From assembly GCA_900618425.1 (NCBI GenBank), contig UZAN01039579.1:76697-140696 (forward strand): a DNA stretch of 64,000 bases, given 5' to 3'. This document shows, piece after piece, positions 23,400-33,603 of this stretch. Below the pieces are notes generated by a model. It made no database searches, was not told the origin of the DNA, and saw nothing but the letters and a program-made list of their open reading frames with translations. This stretch comes from Echinostoma caproni. Taxonomy: Eukaryota > Platyhelminthes > Trematoda > Plagiorchiida > Echinostomatidae. Position 1 is the first letter of the stretch. Every line of letters starts with the position of its first letter. The position numbers and the translations under genes were made by a program.

Positions 23400-24000
23400 G
23401 AGGAAGCGAGATCAATTGTGTTTGGTTGTCAAGATGTGTTTTGCAACTGATGACCCCGGGTTACGTGTTATCACCCGAATAATGGGTGTGGGTTGCGAAG
23501 TCCACGTCACCAACTGGTTGGCAATCCAGTTCTGTCTCACACACTGTATACCATTTCACTTGCAGTTGTGGTAACGTATACATAGGGAGAACTACAGCAG
23601 ATATTCGAACAAATCACAACTCTCAATTTACCGAAGAGCGACATGGAATGGCCAATACCTACACATTTGCAATCATACATGAGGTCTACTTACAGTTTAT
23701 ATCAAGTGATTTTTCGTGTCTCATCACACCTATTGGAAGCAACCATAGAGACGATTAGTATCCGATTCATGAAGCCTGAGCTGTGCGCACCAAAAAAATA
23801 TTCAAGGTATCAAACTTCCCCGATCAAGGGAAGAGGAACCTGCTTCTTCACATGACCATGACGTAACATACCGATTTGTGTTTATGAAATCCAAACAGCA
23901 TATCGATTTGAGTTCTCTCAGGCTCATTACCAAGCCCATGGCTCATCCACCTTTCTGTGTGACCCTGTTGCGATTGTTTTACGTGATTGTGATTGTAAAG
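23400..24000 (+). mobile_element. Penelope-like element fragment with GIY-YIG endonuclease (copy A)
   Basis: The frame 23486-23758 reads VYHFTCSCGNVYIGRTTADIRT, the opening of the GIY-YIG nuclease that forms the C-terminal domain of Penelope-like elements. In another frame at about 23,750-23,815 the sequence reads ETISIRFMKPELCAPKKY. That aligns with EAVAIRHHKPDVCKQLDF in the copy at 38.3 kb, so both fragments come from the same family. The frame between them is broken. A downstream TCATCCACC...CTGTGTG...GCGATTG block at about 23,942-23,985 resembles the sequence after the stop codon of the 38-kb copy. No RT part is visible upstream. Confidence 0.7.
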
Positions 24001-25929
24001 TCTAGAAACGTAATTCCCCGAAGACACATGTTTGCCTACATTTTGTTCACAATCAATGGGCTTTTTTGTTGATTTAAAGAAAATATTTCCCTAACCTCTC
24101 ATTTTCCCTAATATCAAGAACACAATGAGTTCAGTTTTATTGTTATCCGGGAGCCCGGTTCATGTACTCAAAAAGTACACGAACTGGTGAAAAATTCAAA
24201 GCAGATTGAAGTTATACAGGAATTACAAAACAAGTGTTATATCTATTTTTGAGCGTATTCTTAAATCGGATTTCTGACATCATACATCCTTCTCCCGTAC
24301 GTGTTAATCAAAGGGCCGTGATTGTCAGCAACACTATGAAGAAATTAAAGGAATAACAGACAACCATTTGGTGGCATTTGCGCATCAACAAGAACAACCC
24401 ATTCTGGTTTGTGTATTTTTATAATGTTCTGTTATCTCGTAAATGCTACAGAGCAAACAATGACGCGTTATAAACCGAAATGGAAGTGTGCAGCGCCGTT
24501 CGATACGTTTTCTAATTTCCTTGTATTGTCATACTCATTCGTTCCGTCCAATAGAAATGTCATAAATTTTCATAATGACGGTCATGAGTTACTTGTGGTG
24601 AACCGGAAGGAATTACATTGTTCAAAATCACTCCATTTCTACAGACACTATTCTCGTTTTGTTTAATGTCTAACGACTTCGAGAAATCGCTTAAACTTCA
24701 AGCACACCAATCAGTCCTCCGTGATATTCAACATATTATAACCAAATCTATGAGCGTAGTTTAAATAATACCATTGGAATGCTGAAAGACTAACAACGAC
24801 GATAAAAATGCTAACCATACATGAACACCTCCCACGCGAATTACTACTGCATGCTGTCCCGAGCTGAGTGGAGAAAATGAATGAAATCTGGTAAACTATT
24901 GCATCTTCTCATTAGTACGTTATGAAATTCCAGTGGTTGAATTTAACAAAAGGTTTACATAGCAATCGTGAAGTGTTTGCAAACGGTTTTGGTTATGACA
25001 GTGATCACTTTCCGTCACTCTTATTGACTGCTACACGAACCGTATCAGCCTTGCATTAATTAGGGCACCGGTTTAAAAACGGTTCACATGACATGCTGTT
25101 TGGAACAGGAACACAACGACCCGTTTACTCATAACGAGAAGTATAACATTAATAAGAAATTATTCTAACTCTATTCTCAGATTTATGGACTGAACAAAAA
25201 CAGGCAGTCTCTGTTTTGACTAAATGCCGACAATATACATTCACTTCGCAAAATAATTCAACGGTATCAATTTGTGTCAATAGGGTTAACACATTTTTAT
25301 TTCTGTAATCATAACTTTGGTTTACTTGTCAATGCTGTTCTTATACCAACTTCATGTAGTGCTGTCAAGTAAACAGTGCACTCTCATTATTGTAGTTCTT
25401 TGTTTCACTGTGATGGTTTGGGCTTTGAAACCCTCATGAAATGCATATGATATTTTGCAAAACGTCCCCATTAATACGATACAATGGTTGTGTATGTTAT
25501 TGGTTCGTAGTCTACGGATATGAACTCTTTCATTGTGTACACAATTTGGATTCTGCACAGTAAGAATTCTCATAAAACTTTGCACCGTCAATTCAATTGC
25601 CGCGCACACAGTAACTTGTTGCTTTCCACACAGTCGAACAGCGCCGGTACCTTTGGAATTCTGGTCCCAGGTCAAGTTTCTTTCCATCCGATTGTTCCTT
25701 TTAGATATGACGAACGTCAAATAGGATCATATTTATAAACTAGTTATTGTATGTATTTGTAAGTATCCCTCGACAAATGAAAAAGCATCGTACCATTTGA
25801 TAAAAACATCATGTGTATCGGTGCCATCACGATTGCATTGTACTCTTGACAAGTATGCATGTACTGCTTTTCTTTCTATAGACATTCTGTTTTATTTCCC
25901 AATCGTTTGTTCTGTTGTATAGCGAGGTT

Positions 25930-25934
<5 letters not shown>
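24001..25934. other. Unannotated AT-rich stretch
   Basis: No gene or repeat recognised. Two opposed frames around 25,352-25,738 are unrecognised and cover each other. Confidence 0.4.

Positions 25935-25970
<36 letters not shown>
25935..25970. repeat. (CA)18 microsatellite
   Basis: A pure dinucleotide run of about 36 bp, flanked by ACTG on the left and CCGGATCC on the right. It is likely length-polymorphic. It creates a spurious Thr-His run in one frame. Confidence 0.95.
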
Positions 25971-25972
<2 letters not shown>

Positions 25973-26233
25973 GGATCCCCAATGACGATAGAAACAAAAT
26001 ACCAGTGATTAATCACCCAATTCGGGGGTCACCATTAGGCGAGCGATGCGATTTCAGCCGGGATAAATCCTCATATCATCTTCCGTTTTTCAGGGCAAAA
26101 TGGACATCAAGTGAAGTAATTGTCGGAATCAATTAAGAGGATGAATGTGCACCGGAAAAATAGTTGTTCAAAGGAGTTATTTTTGGTCGATATTATTAGG
26201 AGTTTCATGTGGGTAATGAAGGATTTGGTTAAA

Positions 26234-26417
26234 TTTCAAATGACAATTCGTCGTGTATATAGCAAATGAAGCGTGTAGTCCCGGTTTCGATCCCCAGTCG
26301 GGTCGATGGATTCGCACCGCTGATGAGACCCAGCCAGGTCGAAACAGCTGTCCAGTGCTTCCAAGCTTTTCAGTTCACGCTTCATTTGCTATATACACGA
26401 CGAATTGTCATTTGAAA
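26234..26417 (+). mobile_element. Hammerhead SINE unit with perfect 42-bp inverted arms
   Basis: A 184-bp unit. The left arm, 26234-26275, and right arm, 26376-26417, are exact inverted repeats over all 42 bp. The right arm is the family tail (CGCTTCATTTGCTATATACA, then CGACGAATTG). Between them the tRNA-like head is reduced to its B box (GGTTTCGATCC, 26283-26293), followed by GGGTCGATGGATTC and an intact hammerhead core. Compared with the 41.7-kb unit, the spacer and A box are missing, so it is probably an internal deletion derivative that lacks a full pol III promoter. No target duplication is visible. Confidence 0.85.
26314..26358 (+). ncRNA. Hammerhead ribozyme, intact core
   Basis: This is a self-cleaving RNA motif. 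Stem I is GCACCG (26314-26319) against CAGTGC (26353-26358), five pairs and one C-A mismatch. The core CTGATGA is at 26320-26326. Stem II is GACC/GGTC, four perfect pairs, closing a six-base loop CAGCCA. Then come GAAA (26341-26344), a CAG/CTG stem III and the cleavage triplet GTC, with predicted cleavage after C26352. Past stem I, GGA and TCC can pair across an asymmetric internal loop. CAGCTG leaves no hairpin loop for stem III in a single molecule, so cleavage would favour a dimer or multimer. Every conserved core base is present. Activity is predicted, not shown. Confidence 0.88.
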
Positions 26418-28344
26418 CTATTAGGAGCTGTTGGGGTGGCTTCTGATGAGGCAAAACATAAATCCATCAAAGTGCGTGGATATTCATTCAGATATCTGCT
26501 CGAACGTATGGCACGCGAGGTGCTTTTTGTGAAAGGGTTTTGCAGCTTGTAGTTGATAAGATACCTTTTGTTCAAAACCCTTTGTGGTTTTGAGACGGAA
26601 AACTATGCTCCATGGTTCAAACTGTACCCTCCGAAGTTGGACTTCATATGAGTATCACTTTGCCTCCTTGAGCCCAGTGAACTGCTCCCTAATCTTTGTT
26701 GAAAGTGAAACTACTAAGTGCTATGGGCAACTATGCAGTCCTGAAATTCTACATGGTCTCTCAAGTTTTACAGCAAAATCAAAGAGTGGTTAATTTGATT
26801 CCAAATTAACCATGCCTTAGGTTGAGCCTGGCATGGTACATTCTCTTACAAACTATTAGGTGATTCGGAACAATCCATGTTGGGGCGATATTATTGTGTT
26901 CATTGATGGACTATATGTTACGTCCGTTGCAGTATCAGGTTACTACTAGCATAATTATGCCAGCTATGATCAAGAGGAAAAATAAACTGATGTTTTGCCT
27001 TGTAAATCATACTGCTCTAGAGCGTGATTCATAATTTGTAAAAATAGTGAATGAATATTACTAAAAGATGTTACCTAAAATAGGCCAAACTCTATGGTTT
27101 TTACAGTAAAGTAGTTTCCTGCCAAACATAAGTAGCACTTACGCGGAAACGAAAGCATGCTAGATCATATGTCAAAAAGGTTCCGCGAAATTGCAGCCTT
27201 GACGACTGTCGGAGAGCACAGATGGCGGACAGTTAATTAAACACTGCACACGTATGACTTATGCTATCTGAATATATGAAGCATTTGTCCTACAGTGCTT
27301 TTCAAAGCCGTTGTTGTACAAATGAACTTAGAAGCTTTTAGTGCATCAAATTTAGCTAGGTAAATATGATGCCCTCAAATAATTTCTAACCTGAGAACAG
27401 AACCTAGGGAACTGTGTCGAGAAACCTATGAAGCCAAGTTAGATGAGAACAAATTAATCTGTTTTTATACTGAAAATAAATTCATTTTAATGGATATCAT
27501 TTTTTGTTTCATTAAACCGGAAAATATTCTTTTATCGACTTATATAAAGTATAATTGGAAACATTCATGATGGTATCGATCTGGCCAAAGTTGATGTCTT
27601 ACACTATGGTTTTGCAAGTAGCGCCAACCATTTGGAAAGGTCAAAAACCAAAATATTCAAAGGGATTATTGTAAATGAACGAAAAGGTGTATGTGCGTTC
27701 TAAATCGATTGGTGACGGTGTAGTAAGAGCTCAATCCAAAGTTACTCTGCTAATTATAAATGAATAAACTGAAGCAAATCAAGATTGAAGCCAATGACGC
27801 TCACATAACAAAGAGAGGGGTATGATGTCCACCGAACAGATGTGTACATGGTAATCATCTAGGTCCCAACAACCAAATAATTTTACACGACCGGAGTCAG
27901 TTGCGAATGTGGAAGCGCTTTATGTGTAAACGTACTACTCTGTTCTGTCACATATATGGATTTGCAGAGAATGCTGACATCCGATTGACTAAATGCTTTA
28001 TTTTACCTCCATTTGGTTATTCCGTGTAAAGAACTACATGCAATCGTGTCGATACTTTAACATGTCGCATTAAAATCTAATGTGACTCATAATACTTTCT
28101 AAGGAACTATTTCGTAACGTAAAGAGTACAACGAATTGTGAAAGCTAGGTGGCCTAAAATAGCGTAGCTGGAATTAGAATGTCAAGCTTCACTACTGATT
28201 TTAAAGGTTAATCAATGAGTTCGTGGTCTTTGCAGCATCGTCGGCTTATGACGTTTTTCAAACTAATTCAATCTATGTCACCGGATTGAGGGTTCACCCT
28301 ACAAACGCGTCTACGGCAACGTATCTGCGATCATCTATAACATA
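26418..28344. other. Unannotated AT-rich stretch
   Basis: No gene is recognised. A 46-codon open stretch immediately right of the SINE (to 26,552) has no family match I can name. Confidence 0.4.
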
Positions 28345-28365
28345 TTATATATATATACATATATA
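28345..28365. repeat. AT-rich simple repeat
   Basis: Alternating TA run with one CA interruption. Confidence 0.8.
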
Positions 28366-28863
28366 GCGATATATTCATCAGTTCAAACTTATTCAAAAGT
28401 AACTGAGTAAAGATAAGTATATACTGTTTTCACAAGGGGTACATCTCCAACCCCCTTCGTATTGAAATTAATAAAATTGCATAACAGCGCGTCTGATTTC
28501 GTCCCGTGGAACTATCCAGAACAATAGGTATTGATTAACCAAACTAATCGATCTATCGTTATGTGACGACATATGTGTGGTATAGTTGCTGTGTGAAAAC
28601 ACAGGTAGCACCGTGATACAGAATACTTTAGGTTTTAAACTGCTCTTCAAAAAGCGAACTTCACTGGTTAAACTACAAAGAGGATAAGCTAACACCATTC
28701 CAGCTAGTTGAGACCGCGGAAAGTTCTACTTGCGATAATGTGCGGAGCACTTGATGAACTTGAAATGGTTATTTGCTGCTCCAACAAGACCTTAAATTCA
28801 ACACGTATTTTCTTTATTTTACAGAATAACAGAGTATTTGACTGTTATCTTTCCTGAGTTGTG
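28366..28863. other. Unannotated AT-rich stretch before the gap
   Basis: I see no gene or named repeat. A 76-codon minus-strand frame (28468-28698) is unrecognised. Confidence 0.4.
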
Positions 28864-29741
28864 NNNNNNNNNNNNNNNNNNNNNNNNNNNNNNNNNNNNN
28901 NNNNNNNNNNNNNNNNNNNNNNNNNNNNNNNNNNNNNNNNNNNNNNNNNNNNNNNNNNNNNNNNNNNNNNNNNNNNNNNNNNNNNNNNNNNNNNNNNNNN
29001 NNNNNNNNNNNNNNNNNNNNNNNNNNNNNNNNNNNNNNNNNNNNNNNNNNNNNNNNNNNNNNNNNNNNNNNNNNNNNNNNNNNNNNNNNNNNNNNNNNNN
29101 NNNNNNNNNNNNNNNNNNNNNNNNNNNNNNNNNNNNNNNNNNNNNNNNNNNNNNNNNNNNNNNNNNNNNNNNNNNNNNNNNNNNNNNNNNNNNNNNNNNN
29201 NNNNNNNNNNNNNNNNNNNNNNNNNNNNNNNNNNNNNNNNNNNNNNNNNNNNNNNNNNNNNNNNNNNNNNNNNNNNNNNNNNNNNNNNNNNNNNNNNNNN
29301 NNNNNNNNNNNNNNNNNNNNNNNNNNNNNNNNNNNNNNNNNNNNNNNNNNNNNNNNNNNNNNNNNNNNNNNNNNNNNNNNNNNNNNNNNNNNNNNNNNNN
29401 NNNNNNNNNNNNNNNNNNNNNNNNNNNNNNNNNNNNNNNNNNNNNNNNNNNNNNNNNNNNNNNNNNNNNNNNNNNNNNNNNNNNNNNNNNNNNNNNNNNN
29501 NNNNNNNNNNNNNNNNNNNNNNNNNNNNNNNNNNNNNNNNNNNNNNNNNNNNNNNNNNNNNNNNNNNNNNNNNNNNNNNNNNNNNNNNNNNNNNNNNNNN
29601 NNNNNNNNNNNNNNNNNNNNNNNNNNNNNNNNNNNNNNNNNNNNNNNNNNNNNNNNNNNNNNNNNNNNNNNNNNNNNNNNNNNNNNNNNNNNNNNNNNNN
29701 NNNNNNNNNNNNNNNNNNNNNNNNNNNNNNNNNNNNNNNNN
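28864..29741. other. Assembly gap, 878 unresolved bases
   Basis: All N. Reading frames that appear to cross it have no meaning. The two flanks share no obvious sequence. Confidence 0.99.
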
Positions 29742-32688
29742 TCGTTGAAAGAACATATCAATCAAACAGAGCACACACGAAAATGCTGTGTTTACATGAA
29801 CTTCACATTAAGCTATTTCACTGATGCATTCCCTATGGGACGGGTAATTTTACGGTGCAGTACATGGTAAAACCCAAGCCTCAAAGAACTGCTTTTGAAT
29901 TCAGAGATGAAATCCAATGTTTGGATAGAGATCGTTTGTGGTGTGCAGGCGATGCAACACCTAGGTCAGTTTGATGGTGGTGACCAAGACGTCTGTTGAA
30001 TGATACAAAACAACGTATCAATTTCATTTTTCATTTTTTCATTTTCCATCAAGGAAATTAGTCTGTACCTGGTCAGATTGTCGTACATGAGGGAATGAAT
30101 GCCAGACGATGACCATTGTCTAGAAATGATTCAATCAATTTGTTTGGTGACATGCTGCAGAGTCGACGTACTCTAGGATTTGATGTATTAGCCAATGAGT
30201 GAATCAAGCACGGCGAGTTAGTGGTTAATTTGTACTGTTCATGTTGGGTGGAATCCATAACAATAAATGATGATAGTATTCTCAAGTCCGGTGTTTAGTT
30301 TCGATGCACCGTTTCAGTACTTCACGTTTTAAAATTGTGATCCCTGTGATTATTCACGCTTTTTCACTAGTTACAGTGGTTATATATATAAAAACTAAAA
30401 ATGTAAACCTAAAACTTACGGTTCTCATTCATCATCAATTTTTAGTTTCCTCAAAGTGTAAATCTTTTTTTTCAAAATGTACTCCCAGTCGTGATATATA
30501 AAAAGGTTCCAATAATAATGGGATTTTTGTTCCAATCAATACACGGAGTGATTTTACGGACGTACTTGTCCCAAGGTACTCCTTACCGAGACAGATATAG
30601 GTTAGCGTTTCTCTCTCTCTAACGCTCTAAAAGACGATGAGATTCACCGCGTTTGAGTAGATACCATATATTTTAAAGTCTTGACACATTATTGGTTGGA
30701 GAGTAAAAAATACCCACTTCAAATCCCGCAAATCGTCAACAGTGGCTTAGTTTGAACTCTATATCTGTGCATAAAAACACACGCTTCATCATTATGCCTC
30801 AAATTAGTACTTCAATTAGTTTCATAGGATTAAACCAGGGATTACGGAATGAATGTGCGGTCCAGAAGTTCGATAAAGTTGTTCAACAACGAAACTTTCA
30901 TGAAGTATACCTTGTGAACATATTCAAATTTTCGTTGGAAAATGATCTCCTTTGCTTTGTCCTGATATGCAATCGAAGACAATGATCGTCATGTGACCTG
31001 ACTTATATACCTGTTTTAATGCTTCGGATTTATGAACGCTTGAGTTTCACTGGGAACGTTACTCCAGTCATAATATTTGGACTTTATCAAGCATGGTGTT
31101 GTTTTTGTTCTTCGTTTTCCCTAATTTGCTGAGAGGCGGTTTATTTTCAGCAATAACTCTGGGATTCCGTTCAGCGGCTTGGCCGGGAGAAAATTTTCAC
31201 TTCTCCCATATCAATAAAGTCACACTTTATACCATCATACCCTAAAAGCGGAAATGAAAATTTAAAAAAAATAATAATGAAATTAGAAATCATCGTAAAT
31301 CTGGTATGCCAGGGGAAATGATCATCGCCAACGCGTTTTTGACAAGTAAGGTTATATGAACAAGCATTATTTGGCAAAGTTGCTATAAGACATTGTAGTA
31401 AGTAATCGGGTCCGGTAACTGATTAACCAAGTATTGACAAGGATGGTAATTAAAACAAGAACATGACCGGAGTTGAAAACTGTGGATATGGCAGTTGAAG
31501 TTAACATTGTTTGGTGCACGGATTTTGACACGTGCTGCTTGCCTTTTCTCACGATCGAGATCATTGTACTAATAATAACATGCCAATATAGGTTACATAT
31601 TTTAGGAACCGTCGATACGGAGTGTTTGAGAGAAACAAGGCTACGCGTAAAATATTTGCTTGTATGTTCACAAAAAAGCGAATATTATTTTTTTGAAGGC
31701 TTTTATTTTAGCTACGAAGAAGCAAATACTTACTTTTTCGTTCCAGCAGATGGCGGTTTTTAAGGTTGGTTTCAAAAATTTCCAAAATAAATTGTGCTCC
31801 CTCCTGATGGTGAACTATCGGTATATGCTTATGTGTTCGGAACGCAGAAGAAAAGCACATAATTCTAAGCACACGATTACTGTCTGGGGAAGAAAACGTC
31901 ATGAGAGCAGTTTGGTTTATTATCACATTCCTGTTTTGTAAAACAGTAGGATGTATTTTACTTTAACATTCAAGTTTCAGCATGGGAGTGGAAGATGAAA
32001 ATGTTTCTAAGTGAGTAAATGCACTCAGTCTTGAGCAAGACCTATTTCCCACTATCAGGCAAGGTAATTCATGGCCTCTGTCAGAAGAAAGGAAACTGCA
32101 TTTTTCACCAAAGTCCTCAGATGTAATCAAAGCTTAATTGGAACAAAGAACTGTACATTTCTTCAACAAGTTGTCGTCTCCCCTGTTGTTTGTGTCTAGG
32201 TTTCCTGAAGTGTCTTTTCTATGCTTTCAGGTCTGATTTGCCTGACTGGAACCTAACCTCGCATTCGTGAGAAATGGTTTCAAAGGAGAGCGGAAAGTAC
32301 TCTCATACTCCTTGTAATGTAGTACTATTTCACATTTTGGCTGTTACATCACCCAACAAGTCTAATTTAGCCAAATTATCTGCCCTGCTATGCATGATTT
32401 ATTCTACATTGGAATCCCTTAGCATTTTTCGTCTACAGTGGTACAATTCTAACTGCGGTTTTTCCGTCATCTGATTTTACTTTCAATTCGGATTATTTGC
32501 CAGCGAATATCTTACCGGCTTGACTCCTAGATTGGATTCTGTGTTCAACAACAACCGTTCTCAAACGTTCATTGGTTAAAAATAAGTGTCTGCGATTCGA
32601 GGAAGAATTTGTCTTAGACCGAACACGTGATTTATATGTATATATCGTGTATACATATTGCAATTGCCACACCGGAAGAGTGAGACAC
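29742..32688. other. Unannotated AT-rich stretch
   Basis: No gene recognised. A low-complexity TTTCATTTTTCATTTTTTCATTTTCC-type run lies at about 30,021-30,048. The minus-strand sequence 30,110-30,290 has a mosaic of GTCGAC, CTCGCC and ATTGGCTAAT motifs that looks like an old dispersed repeat, but I cannot name it. Confidence 0.4.
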
Positions 32689-32716
32689 ACAGAGAGAGAG
32701 AGAGCTNGAGAGAGCT
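32689..32716. repeat. (GA)n microsatellite with an unresolved base
   Basis: A GA run with an N at 32,707. The same GAGAGAGCT block stands on both sides of the N, which suggests a collapsed or mis-joined repeat. Confidence 0.85.
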
Positions 32717-33199
32717 CGCGCGACCGAACCGTTCATGCATGATCGTCGTCCACTGGCGGCATCAACACCACCTTTTGCACAGTAAGCCACGTGAAAGGTA
32801 GAAAAGCAAGAATCACGTTCGCGAGGCGCAATGAAGCATACAGTTTACCATCCCCTTGGTAACGCGGGATTTTTCAATACATTTTTCCTTCAATGTGGAT
32901 GGCGAAAAATATGTTCCATGCATTTAATTAAAGTGTAATTTAAGTGCGCAAAATATTCCCAGTACAAAACAATGAACTATGATTATGTCATAGGTCGGTA
33001 AATTTGTTTTAGATATATTGATAGTTACCCAGAAGTATGGCCCTTTTTGATAGTGCTTAGATTAGAGTAGAGAAAAGAGTATGAAATTAAAGAACCAGAA
33101 TAAAATAAGACACATTGCTCATATTTTAAATAAATATACGCATTGGATTTCCTGTGTAATAATATTCAGTCTGCATTTTAGATAAAAAAGTTTTATTAG
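32717..33199. other. Unannotated stretch
   Basis: A GC-richer patch at 32,715-32,850 gives way to AT-rich sequence. No gene or named repeat seen. Confidence 0.4.
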
Positions 33200-33603
33200 T
33201 AATTGGGTTTCATCATGCATCTAGCGAATGAATCGTAAACCACAGTGCTGGTGGGTACATGACAACGATTTTGATCTGATTGTGAATTCGTCGAACCCGA
33301 GACCTTACAGGTAGCTTGAGAGCATACCATCACCTCGTCCAACGAACCGTTGACGAGATCGTTTTCACTTCGCTTTTGTACAACATAGCACTGCCCATCT
33401 TTCTAAACTTATTGCGGTCATGGCCTTTTGCTCATCTCAGCGCTAGTCTGCTGGGTTAAGGAGTAGTTTGCTTGCGTTGTATCTGTGCAGTCTCCCACTA
33501 GGTCGATAAAGTCGCATTGCTGACCAAGCCGAATCAACTGTACTGTGCTTCTCTATCTTTCAGTTCATGGTGCAGTTGCTCTTTTTACGACACAATCAAT
33601 TGC
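33200..33603 (-). mobile_element. Hammerhead SINE unit with inverted arms (old, strongly diverged)
   Basis: The minus-strand half, 33200-33400, shows in reverse order a tail (TAGCGAATGAATCGT), a ribozyme region, a tRNA-like head with CGAACCCGAGACCTTACAGG, and the leader GATCGTTTTCACTTCGCTTTTGTACAACATAGCACTGCCC in degraded form. That leader matches the spacer of the 41.7-kb unit. The plus-strand half, to 33603, has GGTCGATAAAGTCGCATTGCTGA followed by CTGTGCTTC and the tail. Outer ends pair loosely. Both ribozyme cores are destroyed: the plus copy has lost bases after CTGA, and the minus copy reads CAATCAGATCAAAA. It is the oldest of the four units by divergence. Confidence 0.6.

Noticed and set aside
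23440..23475. CTGATGA-like sequence (ACTGATGACCCCGGG) as a hammerhead candidate
   Set aside because: No GAAA partner and no stem II of the right form follow it.
25915..26136. Frame with a Thr-His repeat as a gene
   Set aside because: The repeat is the CA microsatellite; the rest has no recognisable coding character.
26445..26465. CTGATGAGGC close to the SINE as a second ribozyme
   Set aside because: No complementary stem II strand, no GAAA box in position and no stem I partner.
28814..29824. Long reading frames of about 300 codons on both strands
   Set aside because: They consist almost wholly of unresolved bases from the assembly gap.
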